A stretch of DNA of 22,095 nucleotides from Jimgerdemannia flammicorona (lineage: Eukaryota > Mucoromycota > Endogonomycetes > Endogonales > Endogonaceae). The DNA is taken from positions 1 through 22,095 of the forward strand of contig RBNI01001511.1 of the NCBI GenBank assembly GCA_003990745.1, read 5' to 3'. A program made the translations under genes and the position numbers. Below the pieces are notes generated by a model. That model was not told the DNA's origin. It worked only from the letters and a program-made list of their open reading frames with translations, and did no database searches. This document shows positions 11,300 through 19,246 of the stretch, in pieces. The first letter of the stretch is position 1; each line of letters begins with the position of its first letter.

Positions 11300-11710
11300 G
11301 AGAAAGATATAATGGTTTATTATATATGAATCTATATTATCTACTATTCAAGAAATCTGCATTATGTACTATCCAAAGAAATCTATAAAGTCCACAGAAT
11401 CTACTATCTAAAGAAATCTGTACTATTCAAGAAAGGAAGAATATAATGGTTCATTATATATCATTTGAGTCTACCTAATCAGTACTATTTAAGAAGAAAA
11501 GAATATAATAGTTCATTATATATAAATCTGTTATATTATATAAAATTGGCAAATTGCTAAAGTCTATCAAAATTATCCATATTATATATATACTATTCAA
11601 GTCTATAGAATCTATTCCATTCAAGAAAAGAAGGATATAATAGTTAGTTATATATATACAAATCTATCAAATCTACTATATTACTCAGAATCTACAAATT
11701 TATAGAACAG
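11300..11710 (+). repeat. Reiterated A+T-rich repeat, copy B
   Basis: The same modules and order as 9421-9740 are seen (TTCATTATATATCATTTGAG, ATTGCTAAAGTCTA, ACTATTCAAG), with extra copies of the ATAATGGTTCATTATATA module. Copies differ mainly by transitions. Confidence 0.7.
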
Positions 11711-11992
11711 ATCTATATCTATAATATGACTGGCTTATCTTAAAAGAATATCACTACTATAGATAGACTTTATATAATCTATAAGCAGAATATCACAAAA
11801 CTAATATAGACTCAGTTCTCACTAAGTGATATATAAAGATTGAATATGACTATTTATCTAAGTATTATTGACTATATTGAAGGTCTATTTTTTAAATATC
11901 AGAATAATAACTAAAGGATAGTCTGAGACAAACTATTCTTTAGTGAGAGCTGATATAATAAGTAAATACTATAGTATAATCTAATAATATAT

Positions 11993-12410
11993 AAAGAGTA
12001 CTTAGTATAGTTATCTAATATAGTTATTTATATATACTATAATTTATATAAATAATTAGATATATCAATCAGATATATTGATTTCATCCTAACTAAAACA
12101 CTTGTCCTAGCTATAATACTTATCCTAAGTAGAATATCTATCCTATAAAAGAATATATAGTTATATATCTTCTCTAAATTAGCCTTACTATATATTTTAT
12201 AATTACCCAGATACTAGTAACCAGATAGCAACTATACTTATATAAAATGTCTCAGAGATTCAAGTAAATAAACCTCAGTTCAAAAAGTCAAAAAAATGTA
12301 AAAGTCAATTGTCAGATATATTTAGAAGAAATATCTACCAAAAGCTACTTAATCTAAGAAGAATTATAATATTTAGGAGATATATCTATCAATGAGCCAC
12401 TACTAAGAAA
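11993..12410 (+). repeat. 3' LTR-like repeat of the older element
   Basis: This is the direct-repeat partner of 7905-8335, offset about 4.09 kb. It preserves the core better: TATAAAATG at 12241 is followed by TTCAAGTAAATAAACCTCAG (12259-12278), close to the younger element's LTR core. Similarity to 9978-10205 begins near 12300 and runs past the LTR-like end to ~12490. Confidence 0.7.
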
Positions 12411-12490
12411 TTGTGAGCTTTATTTCTTTTCTACTCCAGTCTACTTTCAAATATAAAAAATCTGCCAATTTTGGTCTACTTACTAGATTA
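12300..12490 (+). repeat. Copy of the 9978-10205 repeat
   Basis: This is the downstream partner of the third-copy repeat. It overlaps the end of the older element's right LTR-like repeat and continues beyond it, showing that the decayed family is present in several overlapping pieces. Confidence 0.6.
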
Positions 12491-13026
12491 AGTTTGAAGA
12501 ACTTAAATGATCTACTATATTTTAGTCTACTTACCAAACAAAGCTAGAAGAACTTGAAGATATTTGCTATATTTTAGTTTATTTGCTAGATAAAGTCTAA
12601 AGAATCTTAAGATATCTATCACTCTGAGAAATCTGTCAAATTTACCATATTATGCCAAATCTATACCTAATGAAAAAATTATTAAAATTATCCACATTCT
12701 ACAAAATCAGAAAAACTTGAGAATTACTGAACATTTTATTACTTTTTGACAAAATAACTAAAAGCTCAAGCTAATTTATATAGCTGCTCCAATCTTGCAA
12801 TTTGTCTTTATTAAGCTGATATATTATATTATAATTATATATATAACAGTTATATATATAATAAATTTATTATAATTATAAAATTATTTAGTTTTAAATA
12901 ATATTAAATAATTAGCTAAACTTTATTTAAATAATTAAATATATAGTATAATAAATATTTAAATTATACTATATTACTAAATAGTATAATTATTATTAAA
13001 TTCTAAAATCTATAAGATATTATTAA

Positions 13027-13030
13027 ATAG
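13027..13030 (+). repeat. Left target-site duplication of the younger element
   Basis: ATAG directly precedes the 5' LTR and recurs directly after the 3' LTR at 19711-19714. A 5-bp AATAG duplication is equally possible, because the base before ATAG also equals the last LTR base. Confidence 0.6.
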
Positions 13031-13495
13031 TGTGACAGCTGATCCAAATTAGTAACATAAAACAGGGAAATTAGACATTTGATCACAGTACCTGAATCTG
13101 ATTCCCAATATAGTTTAGCCTTATAAATAGCAGTCATATTCTGTGAAGTGCAGAAACTTTAACATTCGCAAAGATTTAGGAGATGTTAGAATATTTGCAA
13201 TCAGCAAAATCCTAGCAGATATTAAAAGATTTGATACTTGCAGAAAATAACTCACTACTTAGCTACCTTATAGCTAGCAAACTTGTATAAATAACCCAGT
13301 ATCTTCAAGTGAATAAACCTCAGATCGAAATAGTTCAAGCAAAGAGAAAGCAAAGGAACTAGTAAGCCTGTAGGCAGATATACTTCGAACTTACCCATCT
13401 CTATACCTCAAGGACTCTATAGAGTCAAAGAAGAGCAAGTTTTCAAGATACAGAAATCTGACATACTTCAAAGGTTAAGCATCCACTACATTACA
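13031..13495 (+). repeat. 5' LTR (465 bp)
   Basis: It starts TGTGACAGCTGATCC and ends CTACATTACA. It aligns end to end with 19247-19710 with about 36 substitutions and one single-base indel. It has moved further toward A+T than the 3' LTR. Confidence 0.95.
13286..13317 (+). promoter_or_regulatory. LTR core promoter candidate: TATAAATA and AATAAA
   Basis: TATAAATA at 13286-13293 is followed 18 bp later by AATAAA (13312-13317) within TTCAAGTGAATAAACCTCAG. The same arrangement is kept in the 3' LTR (19501-19508 onward) and in the older element's LTR-like repeats, suggesting a functional family core (TATA box, start region and/or polyadenylation signal). Confidence 0.55.
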
Positions 13496-13640
13496 ACTTA
13501 GTGCCCATTGGCTGGTAATTCAAGATGAATCCCTCACTTTCAAGCTGAATAACAAACAACTGCCACCACCCAAACAACCATACAAACTGAGGCAAGATAT
13601 CAAGACAAGATAGATATAAGACCACCAGTATTCCACAAAT
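13496..13640 (+). other. Leader between 5' LTR and gag
   Basis: Non-coding 145-bp leader. A primer-binding site would be expected at its start; TGGCTGGTAATTC at 13509 begins with the required TGG, but I cannot match it to a tRNA. The ATG at 13523 reads only seven codons before a stop. Confidence 0.5.
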
Positions 13641-14470
13641 ATGTATACCTCAGATGAATCAATCATCACCTTCATCAATGATTTCGAGCAGTATGCTGCT
13701 GTAAGAACCCTGACAGCAACACAGCAAGTAGCCCTCATACCCTTCAGCCTATAAGGTCCTGCCAGAGCAGTATTCACAGCCACAACCTATGCAGGAAATG
13801 ATGCTGATACCATACTGACAGCACAGAAGACCTGGCTCTGAAATATCTATTACACAGATGAGATTAAGTAAGCCCTGAAGGATCAGCTCAATACAACATG
13901 CCAAGGAATGAGCAAGGATCCAAACACATTCTACACCCAAATCTAATATCAGATAATCCTCACAGATTATGCTGATGCTATCCGAGATCAAGTAGCTGAA
14001 GCAAGCTTCATGAAAGGAGTCTATCCAGAGATAGCTATGGCCATTTGCTCATTATCAGTAGTTCTGGATCTGCTATAAAAGGTCACCTATGCTCAGTGGT
14101 ATTGGATAGCCAGACATCCACAAGACCACACAATGGAAAGAGTCACTAGAGTTAAAATTGAAGTACTGAAGACAACTAGTGTGATCCCCACCACAATGAT
14201 CAATCGAAACATACCTCAAATGAGAGCTACAGAGCAGCAGAGAAACAGTGACCCCATGGAGGAGCTTGCCAAGCAGTTTACTGAAATGACTACTTACTAG
14301 GAGATGTAGTGAAAGAAATTAGAGGAAGAGATCACCGCCCGATTCAGAAGTTTGCCACCACCTCAGACAAGAAGAAAGGTACCTGCTATAGCTGTGGATA
14401 AGAAGGCCACTACTCATATGAATGTATGAGTGAAACTAAGTGCAAGGCCCAGCCGAGCAATGCTACTAAA
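13641..14470 (+). pseudogene. gag: gag (capsid/nucleocapsid) pseudogene
   Basis: The frame from ATG 13641 reads a retrotransposon Gag-like protein (FINDFEQYAAVRTLTA, then PFSL-stop-GPARA, where Ty3/gypsy Gag proteins commonly have a GxA.W-type block). It is interrupted by stops at 13752, 13839, 13869, 13944, 14076, 14298, 14307 and 14310. A net -1 frame change between about 14312 and 14384 leads into the nucleocapsid zinc knuckle at 14384-14425. The knuckle has the CX2CX4HX4C form, reading CYSCG-stop-EGHYSYEC, with TAA at 14399. Most stops can be read as decayed Gln (TAA/TAG from CAA/CAG). The frame change could be an indel; I see no classical slippery heptamer there. Confidence 0.8.
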
Positions 14471-14899
14471 AATAAGGAATAGGCCAACATCATTACCTTC
14501 AAGGAAATTGGAGAGTCAGACAAAGAATGGGAGGCCTATTCTGCACAGACTACTAAGAAGGATGTTTGCAAGGAATCCTACAAGAGATCACCAGGAAGAC
14601 CTAAGAAGAACCCAGTGGAAAAACAGATGGAAATGGCTACAGAAAGCCAAGCTGAAGAAATGAATCAAGATATAGAGCTCGAGCAGGCAGTCCAAGATAT
14701 CATCCAAAGAACCACTCCAGCTAGCGAAGGAGAAAAGGAGAAGAAGCTTTGCAAAACCAAGACTTTCAAGTATGATATCTTCAAGAATCTCAGCCAATAA
14801 AAAGTCAATGCAACCTTTGGCCAGCTCACAGAAATTCCTACGTTTAGATAGCAAATGAGATTTGGACTTGCCGAAACAACCAAGGAGTAGGGTTGGAAG

Positions 14900-15300
14900 A
14901 TAACTGAAGCCAACAATGTTCAAGAAGATTCTAGAGAAGAAAGTGAAGACAACCACAAGACTTCTGCCTATGCAACCTGCCAAATCAAAGACAGAATCTT
15001 TGAAGCCATCATAGATACAGGAGTAGGAGGATGCCTTCTCAGCAAGAAGGCAGTAGACCACCTGGGATGAGAGGTCGAAGAAGCAACTAAGTTGGTGTTT
15101 GTTACAGCAGATGGCACAAGAGCCACCCCTTTGGGAAAAATCTAAGATGTTCCCATCAAGTTTGGAGGAGCAACTATCCCAGTGGATGTGATAGTAACCA
15201 ATGCAACCAACTATGACATTCTTATTAGCAATCAGTGGCTTCACAAAGCCAGAGCAATAATCGACCTGAATGCTCAGAAGATGTGAATTCCCATCAATGT
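14900..15300 (+). pseudogene. pol: Retropepsin-type protease domain of pol
   Basis: The active-site triplet DTG lies in AIIDTGVGGCLLS (Asp codon 15014-15016), preceded by a short strand-like segment. A second-half motif ATNYDILISNQWL follows, matching the usual YDxILGxxWL region of Ty3/gypsy proteases. In-frame stops are TGA 15068, TAA 15143 and TGA 15284. The frame is continuous with the zinc knuckle upstream and the dUTPase downstream, so it was part of one polyprotein. The region 14430-14900 between knuckle and protease is charged, of no recognised fold, and carries four more stops. Confidence 0.8.
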
Positions 15301-15639
15301 CAACAAAGGAGTACTCTCTGAGATGGAGGAAGATGAGCAAGAAGAAGCTTACATAGTGACCACACAGAAAAAGAAGAAGAAAGTCGGATGAATGAGTGAA
15401 GAAGAATGGTGCAAGAGGATTGCAGAAGGATATGCACCACAAGGAGTCTGCCTGCATGGGATCCAAATGTACTATATGGAGCATGTCAATGAGTGCTACC
15501 AGTGCACTGGCAAAATTAAGGAAATCTACCACCAAAGAAGAGAGAAGACCCTCAAGGAACAAGCCAAAGAGGAAAAGAAGGAGGAGGAGGAAGATGACGA
15601 ACCACCAGCCCTTCTGGAGGACAGTGATGATAAAGAAGA
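15301..15639 (+). pseudogene. pol: Cys/His- and acid-rich spacer between protease and dUTPase
   Basis: The segment reads in the same frame and has one internal stop (TGA 15389). It begins Lys-rich (KKKKK), then holds CLH (15449-15457), HVNECYQC (15482-15505) and an E/D-rich stretch (about 15570-15630). The C-x-H ... H-x3-C-x2-C arrangement could bind a metal ion, but this is not a standard zinc-finger spacing I recognise. It is open for 120 codons after 15389, so it is one of the better preserved parts of pol. Function unknown. Confidence 0.6.
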
Positions 15640-16075
15640 AATCAAGGTCAAAATCTGGAAGATTCACCCTGATGCAGTCCTGCTAGAATACAAATCAGAA
15701 AATGCAGCTGGAATGGATATCGTCATAGTGGAAGAAACTGTACTTGAACCCTAGACAACTACTCTACTTGCAACTGGTCTGAAGATGACTATCCCAAAGG
15801 ATCATGTCAGGATCCTCAAGACAAGAAGCAGTTTGGCAAGAAGCAAAATTACAATTGAAGGAGGAGTTATTGATTCAGACTACATCAGAGAAATACTACT
15901 CATCACTAGGAATCACAATCCTACTATTCTATTTCCAATCAAGAAGAAGGACTGACTGGCACAGATGTTGATCTTCCCAGTCCAACAACCAAAGATCATA
16001 GAAGTCAAGAAGTTGGAGGAAACAAAAAGAGGAAAGAAAGGATTCAGATCCACAGGAAAAGGAGTATTCGCTAGT
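15640..16075 (+). pseudogene. dUTPase domain of pol
   Basis: All five trimeric-dUTPase motifs occur in order in one frame. Motif 1 is AGMDI (15707-15721), usually AGxDL. Motif 2 is TRSSLARS (15821-15844), usually RSGLA. Motif 3 is GGVIDSDYIREI (15860-15895), usually GVIDxDYRGEI, with the catalytic Asp and the Tyr kept. Motif 4 is D-stop-LAQM (15950-15967), where the family has DRIAQ. Motif 5 is RGKKGFRSTG (16028-16057), usually RGxxGFGSTG. The enzyme hydrolyses dUTP to dUMP and PPi, lowering uracil incorporation into cDNA. TAG 15752 and TGA 15953 break it; AGA for GGA in motifs 3 and 5 looks like G-to-A change. Its place between protease and RT recalls betaretroviruses, but the flanking pol is Ty3/gypsy. 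Confidence 0.92.
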
Positions 16076-16152
16076 ACCAAGATCACTGAACTGGATCATA
16101 AGAAGGAGGAAACTACAAACAAGCACAGCTACACCATTGGAAACAAATTCCC

Positions 16153-16935
16153 ACTTAAAGAGGAACTCAAGAAAATACTCCATGAATTTAAGGATGTTCT
16201 CACCACAGACTTCAAGGATATCAAAGGAAAAATACCATACTACTATCATGAGGTAGATACTGGAGACACTGAACCAATTTACCAAAAAGTAAGACCTGTC
16301 CCACCAGCCTATCAGGAATAGCTCAGAGAAGAAATTAAGCAGATGGAAGAAGCCAGTATTATTAAAGAAGCCAGTAGCCCCTGGTCTTCACCAGTTGTAC
16401 TAGCCCCGAAAAAAGGAAGCAAGCCTGGAGAATTCGCCCCAAGACTCTGTGTCAACTACAGAAAGCTCAATGCAGTTACCAAGAAGGATCGCCAACCACT
16501 GTCTCTCATCAGCGACATCCTTATAATACTGGGAGATGAAGCACAGTACTACAGCATCTTGGACTTATACTCAGAATTCCACCAAATCGGACTCACAGAA
16601 ATGGCAAGTGAAAAGTCAGCCTTCATAACCCCAGATAGAACCTACATCTACCTGCGAATGCCATTTGAGATGTGCAATGCACCAGTAAGCTTCCAGCGAA
16701 TGATGAACAAAATCTTCCACTATGATATGGGAAGATGGATGATGGTTTACATTGATGATATAATCATCTACAGCAAGATACCTGAGGAATATCTGCAGTA
16801 CATACAGCAGATAATGGAAAGTCTGAGAAAGCATGGTCTGTACATCAAGCCCAAGAAATGCAAGTTTGCAGAAATCAAGATCTCCTACCTTGGCCATGTT
16901 ATCAATCGAGATGGAATACACACAGACCCCCTCAA
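16153..16935 (+). pseudogene. pol: Reverse transcriptase domain of pol
   Basis: Ty3/gypsy RT is read in the same frame as the dUTPase. The leading segment has the tether-like KVRPVPPAYQE. It is followed by SPWSSPVVLAPKK, LCVNYRKLNAV, YSILDLYSEFHQI, MPFEMCNAPVSFQRMMN, the catalytic MVYIDD (YIDD codons 16748-16759) and the closing YLGHVINRDGIHTDP. Only TAG 16319 (after the YQE) and TAA 16940 (DPLKI-stop-AV, where relatives often have Gln) interrupt it, leaving 199 open codons. Gly-to-Glu looking changes (SEFHQI for the usual SGFHQI, MPFEM for MPFGL) are further signs of decay. Confidence 0.95.
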
Positions 16936-16942
16936 GATATAA

Positions 16943-17510
16943 GCAGTAGCAGTATATCCAAGGCCCACCACTGTCATGGAAGCCCAAGCCTTCATGGGAC
17001 TTGCCTCCTACTATCGTAGATTTATTAGAGGATTTTCCAACATCACAGGTCCAATCTATGAACTCAACAAGAAGGATATCAAGTTCTAGTGGACTGGCAG
17101 ACAACAAAAAGCATTTGATGAACTCAAGGTCAGACTGACCTAGGCACCTATCCTCAGATGACCCAATTGGACTCAAGAATTCATCTTGTAGACTGATGCA
17201 AGTACACAGAAACTAGGAGCAGTCCTAGCTCAAAAGAAAGACAAAAAAGAGTATATCATTATATATCTTAGCCATGGAACCTGAGGAGCTGAAAAAGAAT
17301 ACGAATCCTATAAGTTGGAATGTCTTGCAGTCATTTGGGCCATGGAGAAGTTCCACTACTATCTGGCTGGAAGACACTTCACCATTCAGACAGACCACTC
17401 AGCTCTTACCTGGCTACTAATAACTGGACAACCCAAAGGAATCTATGCCAGATGGATAATAAAACTATAAGTCTATGATGTAATCATTGTGCATTGCCCT
17501 GGAAGAACAA
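16943..17510 (+). pseudogene. pol: Connection and RNase H domain of pol
   Basis: In the same frame, FMGLASYYRRFIRGFS and F-stop-WTGRQQKAFDELK give the usual post-RT connection. RNase H follows with TDAS (first Asp 17195-17197), LECLAVIWAMEKF (Glu 17318-17320) and QTDHSAL (second Asp 17393-17395), then PGRTNSNADALLRIP. Stops occur at 17087, 17141, 17159, 17189, 17282 and 17468. At 17087 (F-stop-W) and 17189 (IL-stop-TDAS) the family commonly has Gln, and at 17468 (KL-stop-VYD) Gln again. RNase H removes the RNA strand of the RNA-DNA hybrid during reverse transcription. Confidence 0.9.
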
Positions 17511-17559
17511 ATTCCAATGCAGATGCTCTCTTACGGATACCCCAAAATACCTTTAACCA

Positions 17560-18763
17560 ACAAATTAATTATGAATAAGGAGTTCTACTATAGAATTGTT
17601 ACATATCTGGGACAGCGAAAGATGCCCCAACATCTGAAAGAATGGACACAAACAATCATCAATAGGACATGGAAACAATTCAAAACCAATGGCGAAACAC
17701 TGAGGAAAGAAAAACTACTAGTTATACCAGAACACAAGAAGGAGCAAGCAATGAAATCAGTACATGAACTCAGCCATCTAGGAGGAACCAATACATATGA
17801 TAAGGCAAGAAGAATGATATGGTGGCCAGGAATGGAGGAAGATATCAGACAATTTGTCAAAATGTGTGACAAATGCCAGAAACAAAAACAAGACCAATAA
17901 AACCAAGCCCCGGGATCAGTACACATAGAACTAATACCATTTGCCCACATAGCAATGGATGTAATTGGCCCCCTACCCCTGACCTTATCTAGCAACCGAT
18001 ATATCATTGTCATTATAGACCTTTTTACAAAATGAATAGAAGCAGGACCCCTCAAGGAAGCCAATGCACAGTCAATTGCCAATTTCTTCCACAAAGAAAT
18101 CATCTGCTGGTTCAAGACTCCAATGCAAGTAACTACAGACAGAGGAACAGAATTTGTGAACCAGTTCTCTACAAGAAGTACAAGATCCAGTACATTCGAA
18201 CCACAGCCTACCATCCTCAAGAAAACAGACAAGCAGAAAGGATAAACAAGACCCTCAAGAATATTATCACCAAGATCTGTGATAACTATGAAAACTGGGA
18301 TCACTATCTGCCAATAGTATTATCAGCCCTCCAGGATATTAGATCACAAAGTATCCATTTTACCCCTTGGGAAATACTGTTCAGAGAAGAAAGTTCTCAA
18401 GGAACTCTATCATCCAATGGAGATGCTGTATGGAAACAAGTGGATACAGAGATATGGAAACTATACCAAATCAGGAAGAAGGCTGAGGATTACATAAACA
18501 AGGTACAGACACTATAACAGAATAATGTGGAAAAGATTTACAAGCCCCTGGAGATTATCAAGATAGGAGATAAAGTTCTGGTATATCAGAATATGGTAGA
18601 ATCTTCATGGTTACAAAAGCTGGAGCCTAAGTGGGAAGGACCTTACCTTGTGTAAGATATAAAAGGGACCACCTTTTGGCTATGAAAACTCTCAGGCACA
18701 ATCATCTCTACTACCATTCACCGAAACCAGCTCAAGAAGTATCATGACCAGTCAATGAAGTAA
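17560..18763 (+). pseudogene. pol: Integrase domain of pol with GPY module
   Basis: After a frame change near 17570 the integrase is read in another frame. It has a zinc-binding region with IWWPGMEEDI and CDKC (17865-17876), the first catalytic Asp in MDVIGPLP (17958-17960), and TTDRGTEF with the second Asp (18138-18140). A second frame change follows, then TAYHPQENRQAERIN with the catalytic Glu (18236-18238). The second Asp and Glu are 98 nt apart rather than the usual 108, so about 10 nt were probably lost between them, which explains the shift. The C-terminus has KWEGPYLV and a TIHRNQLKKYH end (GPY/F-type module). TGA 18033 replaces the Trp of the common FxKWIEA motif. I see no chromodomain after it. 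Probable end is TAA 18761. Confidence 0.9.
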
Positions 18764-18836
18764 TGCTGCTGTCCTCAAGATCACTAGTATAGCCTAGCAA
18801 GCTATAGAAAGACAGTGGTGTTCCACTGAGCCACCA

Positions 18837-19205
18837 ATGATAGAGGAATTCTTTGACAGCATCCAGAGTATAGTGCAGACATACTTATCATAGATCTCAC
18901 ATTTCAAGGCCTACCAGAACCAAACTGAGTTCCAGAAATACTTCAAGTTGGGACAGCTACTGAATTCAAAACCGAAGATGGGAAAAGAAGACTGGATCAA
19001 GGAATGTCAGCTCTCCTACATTCAAATTACGATTGCAAAAAGAGTACACAAGTTATTCAAGGATGATGAAGCAGCCTTAGCCCACTTCCAGGAAGTAACT
19101 CCAGGAGACTTCAGATATGTTAAGAGACAATACTGGAAGAACATAATGACACAAATCATACAGTACAAGGAGATACAAATTGTAGAAGCCTGGGAATTCA
19201 AGTGA
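18837..19205 (+). pseudogene. Extra ORF between integrase and 3' LTR
   Basis: ATG 18837 (context GCCACCAATGA) opens a frame of 122 sense codons broken only by TAG 18891. The product appears soluble and helical, with FFDSIQSIVQTYL, KRVHKLFKDDEAALAHF and QEVTPGDFRYVKRQYW. There is no signal peptide or membrane span, so it is not an obvious envelope. If the TGA at 19203 is a decayed Arg or Trp codon, the frame would continue (IGYFKDESPIQKED) through the polypurine tract to TAG 19266 inside the LTR, 143 residues in all. I do not recognise the family. It is in a different frame from the integrase C-terminus and starts 73 bp after it. Confidence 0.6.
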
Positions 19206-19236
19206 ATAGGATACTTCAAAGATGAATCACCTATTC

Positions 19237-19246
19237 AGAAGGAAGA
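19237..19246 (+). promoter_or_regulatory. Polypurine tract
   Basis: AGAAGGAAGA lies directly before the TG start of the 3' LTR, the expected place for plus-strand DNA priming in LTR retrotransposons. Confidence 0.8.

Larger units (their letters stand above)
7905..12410 (+). mobile_element. Older, highly decayed Ty3/gypsy LTR retrotransposon
   Basis: A direct repeat of roughly 400 bp at both ends brackets a reverse-transcriptase relic read on the + strand. The LTR-like copies have the same orientation and contain a TATA-like/AATAAA core similar to that of the younger element. The body is A+T-saturated, with frameshifts and many stops, and has been enlarged by internal repeat copies and a retroposon insertion (10219-11114). 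Exact ends are uncertain because both edges are degraded. Confidence 0.7.
7290..13030. other. A+T-rich transposon graveyard
   Basis: Composition changes abruptly after the Kelch gene. Most of the block looks 75-90% A+T by eye, with CpG almost absent and TA/AT steps dominant. It contains a decayed Ty3/gypsy element, reiterated repeats and a later poly(A) retroposon (listed separately). The outer parts (7290-7904 and 12411-13030) hold no recognisable coding remnant. A piece at ~12640-12750 is similar to ~9720-9825, so the decayed repeats extend past the right LTR-like copy. The younger retrotransposon is inserted at its right edge. Confidence 0.85.

Noticed and set aside
7290..13030. Mitochondrial DNA insert as explanation for the A+T-rich block
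   Set aside because: The block contains LTR-like direct repeats and a Ty3/gypsy RT relic, and no mitochondrial gene or RNA was recognised.
13509..13521. Primer-binding site TGGCTGGTAATTC
   Set aside because: It sits 13 bp after the LTR end, further than usual, and I could not match it to a tRNA 3' end.
14312..14384. Programmed -1 frameshift between gag and pol
   Set aside because: The frame change lies upstream of the Gag zinc knuckle, not after it, and no slippery heptamer is visible. A simple indel is more likely.
14588..15667. A 359-codon open frame on the minus strand, the longest in the window, Leu/Phe-rich
   Set aside because: It lies entirely antisense to the gag-pol frame with knuckle, protease and spacer motifs. 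Lys/Glu-rich sense codons read backwards give Leu/Phe/Ser, so it is a shadow.
15640..16075. An integrated animal retrovirus, suggested by dUTPase next to protease
   Set aside because: RT, RNase H, integrase and LTR features are Ty3/gypsy type and no envelope gene is visible; the host context is fungal.
17588..18304. A 238-codon minus-strand open frame
   Set aside because: It is antisense to integrase, whose catalytic motifs are on the plus strand.
13641..18763. An alternative genetic code with TAA/TAG read as Gln
   Set aside because: TGA also appears at apparent Arg and Trp sites, so no single reassignment explains the stops. The LTRs show the same transitions in non-coding DNA, and the Kelch gene on the left reads cleanly and ends normally at TAA.
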